From: Allobosea sp.
Lineage (GTDB): Bacteria > Pseudomonadota > Alphaproteobacteria > Rhizobiales > Beijerinckiaceae
Length of the DNA stretch: 64,000 nucleotides
Direction of reading: 5' to 3'
Assembly (NCBI RefSeq): GCF_017308015.1
Contig: NZ_JAFKFW010000013.1
Location: forward strand, 1 to 64,000
Shown here in pieces: positions 29,477-37,493 of this stretch. Below the pieces are notes generated by a model. The model did not search any database. It worked only from the letters and a program-made list of their open reading frames with translations, and was not told the origin of the DNA. Numbering within the stretch: the first letter of the stretch is position 1; every line of letters starts with the position of its first letter. A program made the translations under genes and the position numbers.

Positions 29477-31145
29477 TCGTACTGGCGGGCAGATCCTCGT
29501 CGACCAGCTTCTGATCCACGGCGCCACCGACGCCTTCTGCGTGCCGGGCGAAAGCTATCTCGCCGTGCTCGATGCGCTGCACGACGCTTCGATGAAAGTC
29601 ACCATCTGCCGGGCCGAAGGCGGCGCCTGCATGATGGCGGAAGCCGCCGGCAAACTCACCGGCAAGCCCGGCATCTGCTTCGTGACGCGCGGCCCCGGCG
29701 CCACCAATGCCTCGCCCGGCATCCATATCGCCGATCAGGACTCGACCCCGCTCATCCTCTTCGTCGGCCAGATCGACGGCAGCATGCGCGAGCGCGAGGC
29801 CTTCCAGGAGCTCGATTACCGCGCCGTCTTCGGCACCATGACCAAGTGGGCGACCGAGATCGACGATGCCGCGCGCATTCCCGAAATCATCAGCCGCGCC
29901 TTCCATGTCGCGACCTCGGGCCGGCCCGGCCCGGTCGTGATCGCTCTGCCCGAGGACGTCCTGACCGACCTCGCCGATGTCGCGGATGCCGAGCCCTATC
30001 AGGTCACCGAGCAGCATCCCTCGCCGGTGCAGATGGACGATCTCGCCAAGCGCCTTGCTGCGGCCAAGTCGCCGATCGCGATCCTCGGCGGCTCGCGGTG
30101 GAGCCCGGAGACGATCGCCGACTTCCAGGTTTTCGCCGAGCGCTTCGACCTGCCAGTGGCGGTCTCCTTCCGCCGGCAGATGCTGTTCCCGGCCGACCAC
30201 CCGAACTTCGCCGGCGATCTCGGCATCGGCCCCAACCCGAAGCTGCTCGCCCGCATCAAGGAGAGCGACCTCGTCCTGCTGGTCGGAGGACGCCTCTCGG
30301 AGATGCCGAGCCAGTCCTACACCCTGTTCGGCATCCCCAATCCGGGCCGGCCGCTGGTGCATGTCCATGCCGATCCGGAAGAGCTCGGCCGGGTTTACCG
30401 CCCGACGCTCGCGATCAACGCCTCGCCCGCCGGCTTCTGCGCTGCGCTCAAGACGATCGAGCCGCCAAAGACTCCCGTCTGGAAGGGCGCCAGCGCTGTT
30501 GCGCATGAGGCCTATATCGCCTGGAGCGAGCAGCCGGCGCCTGTGCCAGGCGAGTTCCACCCCGGCGAGATGGTGCGCTGGCTGCGCAGCCAGCTCCCGA
30601 ACGATGCCATCCTATGCAACGGCGCCGGCAACTACGCCGTCTGGGTGCACCGCTTCCACCGCTTCAACACGTTCGCGACGCAGCTCGCACCAACCTGCGG
30701 CTCGATGGGCTATGGCGTGCCGGCCGCGGTCGGCGCCAAGCGGATGTTCCCGGAGCGCACCGTGATCGCCTTCGCAGGCGATGGCTGCTTCCTGATGAAC
30801 GGCCAGGATTTCGCGACGGCCGTACAGTACGACCTGCCGGTCATCGTCATCGTGGTCGATAACGGCATGTACGGCACGATCCGTATGCATCAGGAGCGCG
30901 AATATCCCGGCCGCGTCTCGGCGACCACGCTGAAGAACCCGGATTTCGCCGCCTATGCCAAGGCCTTCGGCGGCCATGGCGAGCGCGTCGAGAAGACCGC
31001 CGACTTCGCACCGGCCTTCGAGCGCGCGGTGAAGAGCGGCAAGCCCGCGATCATCCACTGCCTGCTCGACCCCGAGGCGATCACGCCGGCCAAGTCGCTT
31101 TCGACGATCCGGGCCGAGGCTTTCGCAGCCAAGAGCAAGGCCTAA
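29469..31145 (+). CDS. thiamine diphosphate-dependent enzyme, candidate 2-oxo-acid decarboxylase
   Basis: This 558-aa ThDP enzyme has the three-domain layout of acetolactate synthase, benzoylformate decarboxylase and oxalyl-CoA decarboxylase. The Pyr domain has catalytic E50 in CRAEGGACMMAEAAGKLTG and RGPGATNASPGIH. A central Rossmann-like domain contains AILGGSRWSPET. The PP domain binds Mg-ThDP through AGDGCFLMNGQDFATAV ending in VIVDN-like VVVDNGMYG. It overlaps the CoA-transferase gene by 8 bp, so translation is coupled. Automatic annotation would probably call it acetolactate synthase, but no small subunit is nearby. Given its partners, non-oxidative decarboxylation of 2-oxoadipate to glutarate semialdehyde is an attractive inference. 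Confidence 0.8.
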   Translation: MANRTGGQILVDQLLIHGATDAFCVPGESYLAVLDALHDASMKVTICRAEGGACMMAEAAGKLTGKPGICFVTRGPGATNASPGIHIADQDSTPLILFVGQIDGSMREREAFQELDYRAVFGTMTKWATEIDDAARIPEIISRAFHVATSGRPGPVVIALPEDVLTDLADVADAEPYQVTEQHPSPVQMDDLAKRLAAAKSPIAILGGSRWSPETIADFQVFAERFDLPVAVSFRRQMLFPADHPNFAGDLGIGPNPKLLARIKESDLVLLVGGRLSEMPSQSYTLFGIPNPGRPLVHVHADPEELGRVYRPTLAINASPAGFCAALKTIEPPKTPVWKGASAVAHEAYIAWSEQPAPVPGEFHPGEMVRWLRSQLPNDAILCNGAGNYAVWVHRFHRFNTFATQLAPTCGSMGYGVPAAVGAKRMFPERTVIAFAGDGCFLMNGQDFATAVQYDLPVIVIVVDNGMYGTIRMHQEREYPGRVSATTLKNPDFAAYAKAFGGHGERVEKTADFAPAFERAVKSGKPAIIHCLLDPEAITPAKSLSTIRAEAFAAKSKA

Positions 31146-31684
31146 GAACGGCCGAACCAGATCCGCTGCATCAACCCGTCCCGGAGGACGAACTGGTGCA
31201 GCAGGGCCGCGCCCGCATGAATCAGGGCGAGCGCAGCCATGATGTCGAACAGCGTCGCATGCGCCCGCAGCATCGCATCGTAGACCCTCTGGTCCGGGCC
31301 GATCGGATGCGGCACGGAAAAGAGCCCGAAGAAGAGCGTCGGGATCTGAACCGGCGCGGCGGCGGCCATCAGGAAGCCGGTGGCCGGCAAAACCAACAGG
31401 CAAAGATAGAGCCCGCCCTGAACCACCACCGCCACGACATGCTGCAAGCGCGGCATCGTCGGTGGCGCTGGAGCCTGCAACAGACGTCGGGCGGCAAGAC
31501 GCAACAGGACCAGCCCCGCGAGCGTCAGACCGCAGGATTTATGCCACTGGTAGAGGGTGAAGCGGGAAAGCAGGTCGCGCGTCTCGTCACCCATGAGCCG
31601 GGCGAGCCCGTATTGCGACAGGATCAGCAGCACCGTCCCCCAATGCAGCAGGACGATCAGCGGGTGCCAGTTTCGGGGCCGCAT
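31142..31684 (-). CDS. cytochrome b561 family protein
   Basis: This 180-aa membrane protein has four helices and paired histidines for two b-type hemes: HPLIVLLHW (helix 1), YQWHKSCGLTLAGLVLLRL (helix 2) and RAHATLFDIMAALALIHAGAALLHQF (helices 3-4). It carries electrons in the inner membrane, in E. coli oxidising ubiquinol to reduce superoxide. Its start lies 10 bp after the stop of a YceI gene, a common operon pairing. Its stop overlaps that of the convergent ThDP gene. Confidence 0.9.
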   Translation of the reverse strand: MRPRNWHPLIVLLHWGTVLLILSQYGLARLMGDETRDLLSRFTLYQWHKSCGLTLAGLVLLRLAARRLLQAPAPPTMPRLQHVVAVVVQGGLYLCLLVLPATGFLMAAAAPVQIPTLFFGLFSVPHPIGPDQRVYDAMLRAHATLFDIMAALALIHAGAALLHQFVLRDGLMQRIWFGRS

Positions 31685-31694
31685 CGCGAGTGTC

Positions 31695-32261
31695 CTAGCG
31701 CGAGATCGCACCCTTGATGTCGATCTCGACCTGATCGTCGACGATGTTGACCTCGCGACCGATCGCAAAGGCTGCGCGCGAGAAACTCGTGCTGGCATGG
31801 AAGGGCAGGTTGCCGCCAGCCCGCACGCTCGCGGGATCGCTCTCGGCAATAGCGGTGACCGTGACCGGCTGCGTGGCGCCGCGGATAGTGAGCTGCCCGG
31901 AGATCGAAAGGCTGCGCTCGCCGGTGCGGACCACTTGCTGCGACACGAAGCTGGCGACCGGATAATGCGCGACGTCGAGCATTGTCTGCCCCTTGATGAA
32001 GCCATCGACAAGATCGGCGCCTGTACGCAGGGATCCGGTCTGGATCGTCATCCTGACCCGGCTGCGCTCCGGACGGTCGAAATCGAACGCAAAAGTGCCT
32101 TCGACGGTACCGAAGCGCCCGGCCGCGGTCTGGATTCCGAAATGGCGCGCCACGAAGGCGACCTCGCCGCCATCTTTCGAGAACGACCAGTTTTCCTGAG
32201 CCGTAACCGAGGCCGATGAAACCCCAAGGAAAGCGACGGCAAGCAGCGCACGCATCGTCAT
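31695..32261 (-). CDS. YceI family periplasmic protein
   Basis: This 188-aa lipocalin-like protein has a signal peptide (MTMRALLAVAFLGVSSASVTAQ). YceI proteins form a beta barrel that binds long polyisoprenoids or quinone-like lipids in the periplasm. Family patterns include ENWSFSKDGGEVAFVARHFGIQ, GRFGTVEGTFAFD, FIKGQTMLDVAHYPVASFVSQ and ISGQLTIRGATQPVT. The ATG at 32261 has GAGGAG 7 bp upstream. Co-transcription with cytochrome b561 suggests a shared role in quinone or redox handling. Confidence 0.9.
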   Translation of the reverse strand: MTMRALLAVAFLGVSSASVTAQENWSFSKDGGEVAFVARHFGIQTAAGRFGTVEGTFAFDFDRPERSRVRMTIQTGSLRTGADLVDGFIKGQTMLDVAHYPVASFVSQQVVRTGERSLSISGQLTIRGATQPVTVTAIAESDPASVRAGGNLPFHASTSFSRAAFAIGREVNIVDDQVEIDIKGAISR

Positions 32262-32409
32262 GGCATGGCTCCTCGGTAACCGGACCGCGCGCATCCTATG
32301 CCCGGCACCCTGCCCGCCGGCAGGGGCGGACACGCAGTTGTGAGGAAGCGCGGGATCCGCCGTGAAGATTCTTAACCGCTTTCGTGAACCCGGATCGAAC
32401 CTTTCGCGA

Positions 32410-32438
32410 CCACTCGTCGTTGGTAAGGCGACGAGTGG
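32410..32438 (+). promoter_or_regulatory. 5'-leader hairpin before a small secreted-protein gene
   Basis: A perfect 10-bp stem CCACTCGTCG/CGACGAGTGG with a 9-nt loop ends right at the GGGAGA ribosome-binding site, 11 bp before the ATG at 32450. CGAAC (32396-32400) and CGTT (32418-32421), 17 bp apart, could also be a weak EcfG-type promoter, which would place transcription start downstream of the hairpin. Confidence 0.5.
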
Positions 32439-32449
32439 GAGACAATGCG

Positions 32450-32941
32450 ATGGCGCGAGCAGGGATGACGCGATGGGCTATGGTCGCAGCGCTTGCCTTC
32501 TCGGCTGCGCCCAGCGCCCAGGCCGCGGGTCTCTTCGACGACCTCGCCCGCGCGCTGTTCGGCGGCGGGCCCAGGCTGCGCGCGTCCCCGATCTATGAAT
32601 ACGATGAGCCGCGCGTACGGGCGCCCCGCCCCCGCGCACCCGAGGTTTCCTCGAAACCCAAACCCCCTGTCGTGCAGCTTGATCCCCAGGCCGACAAGCA
32701 GTGGTATCTGAAGGATCCGACGCTGCGGCGCGGCGATATCGTCGTCACGGCCCGCGGCGTTCTGGTCTATCAGGGGCGCGATGCCGACGCCTCGCGCCCG
32801 GTCGATTTCGTCGCGCTCGGCGGCAGCGACGCGAAGGGCTGGAAACAGCAGTTGCAGACGGCCGCAGCCGGTGGGCGCGCCCGCTTCAGCGATCTCAGCA
32901 CACCGGCCAAGGCCTCCGTGACGGCCGAAGCCGCCGAATGA
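32450..32941 (+). CDS. small secreted protein with GDIVVT...DFVAL motif
   Basis: This 163-aa protein has a signal peptide (TRWAMVAALAFSAAPSAQAA, cleaved near AQA-A). A proline- and arginine-rich linker follows (about 45-72, with RVRAPRPRAPE). The conserved C-terminal part is LRRGDIVVTARGVLVYQG, then VDFVAL. The same motif occurs in the secreted protein at 45820-46368, so the two are paralogues. I know no function for the family. GGGAGA precedes the ATG. A hairpin at 32410-32438 sits in the leader and a terminator-like stem follows the stop. It is divergent from yceI. Confidence 0.72.
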   Translation: MARAGMTRWAMVAALAFSAAPSAQAAGLFDDLARALFGGGPRLRASPIYEYDEPRVRAPRPRAPEVSSKPKPPVVQLDPQADKQWYLKDPTLRRGDIVVTARGVLVYQGRDADASRPVDFVALGGSDAKGWKQQLQTAAAGGRARFSDLSTPAKASVTAEAAE

Positions 32942-32950
32942 ATTTCTGAA

Positions 32951-32981
32951 GAGGCCCGCGCTTCGTCGAGGCGCGGGCCTC
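32951..32981. terminator. hairpin between secreted-protein gene and hdeD-like gene
   Basis: A perfect 11-bp stem GAGGCCCGCGC/GCGCGGGCCTC has a 9-nt loop, 10 bp after the stop codon. The downstream T-tract is weak (TCCCGTTAATT). It lies between convergent genes. Confidence 0.65.
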
Positions 32982-33047
32982 TCCCGTTAATTCGAATGCG
33001 CCGCGCTCCCGCGAACCGATACCCGGTTCGCTGGAAAATGCACGAGA

Positions 33048-33647
33048 TCAGCGCGGCTTCACACCGTCAAAGGTCGAGCGGATGGCGCGGGCCAGCGCGA
33101 TCGCGGCCCAGCCCTGGAAGATCAGTTCGATCGCGAAGAAGGTGCCGAGCACCCAGAGGCTTGAGCCCGGCCATTGCGCCAGGATCATGCCGCCGAGCAA
33201 AAGCGACAGCACACCCGAGAGGGCGAGCCATCGCCAGGCAGGCAACTCCCGGTTCTGGAAGGCGACGACGAGGCGCAGCACGCCGGTCGCCACCAGCGCG
33301 GCGCCGGCCAGGAGCGTCAGCGAGGCCGTGGCGAGGAGCGGGTTGGCAAACGTCATCAGGCCGACCGCGACATACAGCAGTCCGATGAGGATGTGCAGCA
33401 GGCGGCTCTTCCAACCCTGATGGCGGAAGGCGTCGATCAGCACGACGATGCCCCCGACAAGGATCATCGCACCGAACCAGATCGCACTGGCGAGACTGAG
33501 CAGTGCAACCGCACCAAGGCCGAGCACGCCCAGAATGACGAGGGCGATGCCGGCCGCCAGCAGCCAGCCCGCGTTGCGCCGGAGCGGGACGAGATGCGTG
33601 GCGAGCGAAGAGCCCGGACGGGGGATGGATTCTGCAGGCGTAGTCAT
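33048..33647 (-). CDS. HdeD family membrane protein
   Basis: This 199-aa inner-membrane protein has six hydrophobic helices in three pairs, the DUF308/HdeD pattern. Repeats are visible in GWLLAAGIALVILGVLGLGA, HILIGLLYVAVGLMTFANP and LALSGVLSLLLGGMILAQWP. HdeD of E. coli is part of the acid-resistance set; elsewhere its role is unclear. It is monocistronic as far as I can see, with no clear ribosome-binding site beyond a GGA-rich stretch. Confidence 0.85.
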   Translation of the reverse strand: MTTPAESIPRPGSSLATHLVPLRRNAGWLLAAGIALVILGVLGLGAVALLSLASAIWFGAMILVGGIVVLIDAFRHQGWKSRLLHILIGLLYVAVGLMTFANPLLATASLTLLAGAALVATGVLRLVVAFQNRELPAWRWLALSGVLSLLLGGMILAQWPGSSLWVLGTFFAIELIFQGWAAIALARAIRSTFDGVKPR

Positions 33648-33757
33648 GGCCGACTCCGGTTGGGCGGGCCGCGACAGCCGTGGCGGCCTCGTCAGGACAT
33701 CGTCCCATCAGAAGCCCGTATGCGGGCCGCGTCAATGATCTGCCGCAAAGCGCGGTC

Positions 33758-34468
33758 TCAGTAGGTCGCGCGGCCGCCTGACAGATCGAACACGGCACCT
33801 GTCGAGAAGCTGCAGCGCTCGCTTGCGAGCCAGGCGACGAACTCCGCCAGCTCGTCGACGGTCCCGAGCCGCTTCAAGGGGCTCTTGCCGATCATCGTCG
33901 CCACCGTCTCGGGGCTCATCTGCTGGAGCAGATCGGTCTCGATCGCCGCCGGCGCAACGGCATTGACGAGAACGCCGGTGCCAGCCAGCTCCTTGCCGTG
34001 TGCCTTGGTAAAGGCGATGACGCCGGCCTTGGCGGCACTGTAGGCGGAGAGCGTCGGCGTGCCCTCCTTGCCGGCGAGCGAGGCGATATTGACGATGCGG
34101 CCATAGGCCCGCGGCACCATCATGCCCGCCACGGCCCGCGAGCAGAGGAAGGTGCCGGCCAGGTTGATCGCCAGCACCTTCTGCCATTGCGCAAGCGGCG
34201 TTTCCGCCACCGTGGTCGAAGGGCCGGTCAGCCCTGCATTGTTGACGAGCACTGCGATGGGGCCATGCTCGCACTCGGTCGCAGCGAGGGCCTGCGCGAC
34301 CGAATTCTCATCGGAGACATCGCAGACGAGATGCAAGCGCCCGGGCGTGATCGGCGCTGCGATATCCCAGACGACCGGAAGCAGGCCGTCCTGCTCCAGC
34401 CGTTCGGCCACGGCGGCGCCGATCCCCTTGGCGCCACCGGTGACGACGGCGACCTTCCGCCCCGTCAT
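33758..34468 (-). CDS. SDR family oxidoreductase
   Basis: This 236-aa NAD(P)-dependent short-chain dehydrogenase has the cofactor motif TGGAKGIG near residue 10, LVNNAGL, and the catalytic set with S in IVNIASLAG and Y-x3-K in SAYSAAKAG. The C-terminal AVAPAAIETDLLQQ and GAVFDLSGGRATY resemble 3-oxoacyl-ACP reductase-like and sugar/polyol dehydrogenases. It starts 7 bp after the transaldolase stop, and the genes share a strand with the sugar ABC system upstream, so a sugar or polyol substrate is plausible. The ATG at 34468 directly precedes the Rossmann strand. Confidence 0.87.
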   Translation of the reverse strand: MTGRKVAVVTGGAKGIGAAVAERLEQDGLLPVVWDIAAPITPGRLHLVCDVSDENSVAQALAATECEHGPIAVLVNNAGLTGPSTTVAETPLAQWQKVLAINLAGTFLCSRAVAGMMVPRAYGRIVNIASLAGKEGTPTLSAYSAAKAGVIAFTKAHGKELAGTGVLVNAVAPAAIETDLLQQMSPETVATMIGKSPLKRLGTVDELAEFVAWLASERCSFSTGAVFDLSGGRATY

Positions 34469-34475
34469 GGCGATT

Positions 34476-35444
34476 TCAGCCGAGCTTCGCGGCAACCAGC
34501 TTGCGCAGGCCGCGCAGGTCCTTGACGAAGCCGCGGATACCCTCGGCCAGCTTCTCGGTCGCCATCGCGTCCTCGTTCATGGCGAAACGGAAGGCCTTCT
34601 CGTCGAAGCCGAGCTTCCTGCTGACACCTCCTTCCATCTGCGGCGAGGAAGCCGGCGAGAGACGGCGCGGCAGCTCGCCGGTCGCGGCGGCGAGCTCGTC
34701 GAGCAGGCCCGGTCCGATCGTCAGGCGATCGCAACCGGCCAACGCCTCGATCTCGCCGGTGTTGCGGAAGGAGGCGCCCATCACGACCGTCTTGATGCCG
34801 AAGGTCTTGTAATAGGCATAGATGCTCTTGACCGAGACGACGCCGGGATCGGTCTCGGCAGTGTAGGGGCCGCCGCCGGCCTTGACGTGCCAGTCGAGGA
34901 TGCGGCCGACGAAGGGCGAGATCAGGAAGGCATCGGCCTCGGCCGCCGCGACCGCCTGCGGCAAGGCGAAGAGCAGGGTCAGGTTGCAGTCGACGCCCTC
35001 GCCCTGCAGCACCTTGGCGGCCTGCAGGCCCTCCCAGGTCGAGGCGATCTTGATGAGGATGCGATCCTTCTCGACACCGCGCTCCTTGTAGGCGGCGATA
35101 ACGGCACGCGCCTTCGCGATGGTCGCTTCGGTGTCGAAGGAGAGATCGGCGTCGACCTCGGTCGAGACGCGGCCGGGGACGATCCTGGTCAGTTCCGTGC
35201 CGAAACTCACGGCAAGGCGGTCGCAGACGGCATGAACCGCCTTGTCGCCACCGCCCTGCTTCTTGCCCCAGCCGATCGCCTCGTCGACGAGATGGGCATA
35301 GGCCGGCGTCTCCACCGCCTTGAGGATCAGGGTCGGGTTGGTCGTGCAGTCGACGGGCTTCAGACGGCGCACCGCCTCGATATCGCCGGTATCGGCGACG
35401 ACGGTGGTCATCTGGCGGAGCTGGTCGAGCTTGGAGGCGGTCAT
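34476..35444 (-). CDS. tal: transaldolase
   Basis: Non-oxidative pentose phosphate enzyme that transfers a dihydroxyacetone unit between sugar phosphates. The 322-aa class I protein has the signature [10 protein letters not shown] and the Schiff-base lysine in [27 protein letters not shown] and [13 protein letters not shown] are further family motifs. Length fits the TalA/TalB group. It is followed after 7 bp by an SDR gene. Upstream lie intergenic repeats and then a sugar ABC importer on the same strand, so the set may feed imported sugar into the pentose phosphate pathway. Confidence 0.95.
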   Translation of the reverse strand: MTASKLDQLRQMTTVVADTGDIEAVRRLKPVDCTTNPTLILKAVETPAYAHLVDEAIGWGKKQGGGDKAVHAVCDRLAVSFGTELTRIVPGRVSTEVDADLSFDTEATIAKARAVIAAYKERGVEKDRILIKIASTWEGLQAAKVLQGEGVDCNLTLLFALPQAVAAAEADAFLISPFVGRILDWHVKAGGGPYTAETDPGVVSVKSIYAYYKTFGIKTVVMGASFRNTGEIEALAGCDRLTIGPGLLDELAAATGELPRRLSPASSPQMEGGVSRKLGFDEKAFRFAMNEDAMATEKLAEGIRGFVKDLRGLRKLVAAKLG

Positions 35445-35499
35445 CGGTCTATCCTCGGCAATTCTTCTTGTCGCAACGCAATCACTGTGACGCTTGTAT

Positions 35500-35653
35500 A
35501 TCGCCATTGCGAGAACAATGAAGCAATCCGGCCATGCGGCGAGCTGACGCCGCGCGTCATGCCCGCGATCGCCCCAGGCATATCGTGAAGGAAGAGCACT
35601 TTTCCGGCTTCAGATTCCCGGGCCGAAGCTCAGCTTCGCACCGGGAATGACGT
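35500..35653. repeat. cluster of three intergenic repeat units
   Basis: CGCCATTGCGAGAACAATGA plus AGCAATCCGG (35502-35531) matches the common proteobacterial CATTGCGAG...GAAGCAATCC repeat. 35556-35585 is a degenerate CGTCATGCCC unit. 35614-35648 is a nested palindrome: outer ATTCCCGG/CCGGGAAT, inner GAAGC/GCTTC. They lie between the permease gene and transaldolase. Confidence 0.6.
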
Positions 35654-35666
35654 GCAGGGGACTTCC

Positions 35667-36503
35667 TCAGCTTTTCACCGCGCCCGAGGTCAGGCCACCG
35701 ACCATGTTCTTGCGGAACACATAATAGATCACTGCCGGCGGGATGGCATAGAGAAGGCCGGCCGCCATCAGCAGATTCCAGGGAGCGTCGTCGGCCGAAA
35801 GGAAGAGGCCGAGCCCCACCGCCAGCGGAACCGCCTTTTCCGAGGAAAGCAGCAGGAAGGCGTAGAGATACTCGTTCCAGGCAAGCAGCAGGGCATAGAT
35901 GCCGATCACCACCATCGAGGGCTTCATCAGCGGCAGATAGACCAGCCGGAAGAGCTGGATCGAGGTTGCGCCGTCCATGACCGCGGCCTCGTCGAGCTCC
36001 TTGGGCAGCTTGTCCGAGGCCTGCTTCAGCACCCAGATCGCATAGGGCGACGCCAGAGCGACCATAGCCAGAATCAGGGAGGCCTGCGTGTCGAGCAGCC
36101 CGTAGGAGCCCATCGCCTTGTACATCGGGATCGCGAGGAAGGCTGCCGGGATCAGATAGGTCGCCAGCGCGAGATTCATCATCGTGCGGCCGCCGCGGAC
36201 CTTGAGCCGAGCAATGGCAAAGGCTGCGAAAGTCGCGACGAAGAGCGTGATCAGCCCCGTCGCGATCGCGATGAAGAAGCTGTTCAGGAGCTGCCGCCAG
36301 AAATTGTGCAGGTAGTAGTGCTGCTGCTTGAAGACGATCTGGAAATTCTGCAGCGTCGGCTCGTCCGGCCAGAGCTTGCCGGCCAGCATCGATTCCTGAT
36401 TGGAGATCGAGAGCACGAAGAGATGGTAGATCGGCAGCAATGTCCAGACCAGGACGGGGGCCGCGATCAGGAGCAGCTTGCCTTCGTCGAGGAACCTCTT
36501 CAT
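35667..36503 (-). CDS. CUT1 sugar ABC transporter permease (MalG-type)
   Basis: This 278-aa inner-membrane permease has six helices and the EAA loop ELDEAAVMDGATSIQLFRLVYLPLMKPS, which docks to the ATPase. Its start overlaps the stop of the partner permease by 4 bp. The C-terminus GGLTSGAVKS is typical of MalG-like proteins. It takes part in uptake of a sugar or polyol with the binding protein at 37494-38876. No ATP-binding subunit gene is present in this operon or elsewhere in the window that fits this class. Confidence 0.92.
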   Translation of the reverse strand: MKRFLDEGKLLLIAAPVLVWTLLPIYHLFVLSISNQESMLAGKLWPDEPTLQNFQIVFKQQHYYLHNFWRQLLNSFFIAIATGLITLFVATFAAFAIARLKVRGGRTMMNLALATYLIPAAFLAIPMYKAMGSYGLLDTQASLILAMVALASPYAIWVLKQASDKLPKELDEAAVMDGATSIQLFRLVYLPLMKPSMVVIGIYALLLAWNEYLYAFLLLSSEKAVPLAVGLGLFLSADDAPWNLLMAAGLLYAIPPAVIYYVFRKNMVGGLTSGAVKS

Positions 36504-37390
36504 GCGTCCGGCCCCTTCGACAGGCGCTTCACCATCACGAAGACCATCGGCAGGATCAGCGGCATGGCGACGATGATCGAGGCGATGCCGAGATCCAGGT
36601 TGTTGTTGCGCATGTAGCGGATGCCAAGCGTCGACAGCACATGGTTGAGATCGCCGGGGCCGCCGCTGTTGAGCAGGTAGACGCTGTTGAAGTCCCCCAG
36701 CGTCCAGATCATCGAGAGCATGGTCGAGGTGACATAGAGCGTCGCCAGGGAAGGCCAGGTGATGAAGCGGAACTGCTGCCAGCGATTGGCGCCGTCGACG
36801 CTCGCGGCCTCGTAGAGATCCTGCGCGATGGCGAGACGGCCGGTGATCAGGATCAACGTCCAGAACGGCAGCGACTTCCAGATATGCACGACGATCGACA
36901 TGGCGAAGGCCAACGTCGGGTCGGTCAGCCAGCCCGGCCCCTCCATGATGCCGAACCACTGGAAGAGCTGCTGGTTCACCATGCCGTTCTCAGGGTTCAG
37001 CATCACCCGGAATGACAGGATGGTCGGGATCGAAGGCACCGCCCAGGGCAGGATGAACAGCACCAGCACGATACGAATCCAGGCCCGCTGCTGCACGAAG
37101 AATCCCGAGAGCCCGAGCGCAATCAGGAATTTCAGGTTCACCGCCACGAACAGGAAGATGACCGTGTTGACGACGGTGCGCAGGAAGATCGGATCGGCGA
37201 AGAGAGCCCGGTAGGAATTCCAGTTGAGGCCGAGCCAGAGGCCATAGGCCACCGGGTAGACCACCATGACGGCGAAGACGAGCACATAAGGGGCCAGCAT
37301 GATCGCGCCCCATATCGCGCGGTCGCGGGTGAACCCCGATGCGTCCTCGCGCGGTGCCGCAAGCGGCGCTGTCATGGCGGCTGTGCTCAT
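36500..37390 (-). CDS. CUT1 sugar ABC transporter permease (MalF-type)
   Basis: This 296-aa permease has six membrane segments, starting with IWGAIMLAPYVLVFAVMVVYP. The EAA loop is DLYEAASVDGANRWQQFRFITWPSL. The N-terminal 25 residues are hydrophilic. The ATG at 37390 gives the normal N-terminus. It is coupled by a 4-bp overlap to the MalG-type gene. The binding-protein gene lies 103 bp upstream, with a strong hairpin between them. Confidence 0.92.
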   Translation of the reverse strand: MSTAAMTAPLAAPREDASGFTRDRAIWGAIMLAPYVLVFAVMVVYPVAYGLWLGLNWNSYRALFADPIFLRTVVNTVIFLFVAVNLKFLIALGLSGFFVQQRAWIRIVLVLFILPWAVPSIPTILSFRVMLNPENGMVNQQLFQWFGIMEGPGWLTDPTLAFAMSIVVHIWKSLPFWTLILITGRLAIAQDLYEAASVDGANRWQQFRFITWPSLATLYVTSTMLSMIWTLGDFNSVYLLNSGGPGDLNHVLSTLGIRYMRNNNLDLGIASIIVAMPLILPMVFVMVKRLSKGPDA

Positions 37391-37437
37391 GGACTCTCCG
37401 TCTTTGTCAGAGGCTGTCGTCACCCTGTGAAAGATAC

Positions 37438-37460
37438 GCCGCGGCAATCCTTGCCGCGGC
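37438..37460 (-). promoter_or_regulatory. intercistronic hairpin between binding-protein and permease genes
   Basis: A perfect 10-bp stem GCCGCGGCAA/TTGCCGCGGC with a TCC loop and no T-tract lies 34 bp past the binding-protein stop. Such stems in ABC operons often protect the binding-protein mRNA so that it is made in excess over the permeases. Confidence 0.6.
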
Positions 37461-37493
37461 GGGTCGTCGATGCAAGCAGAACGAGCGCCGGGC

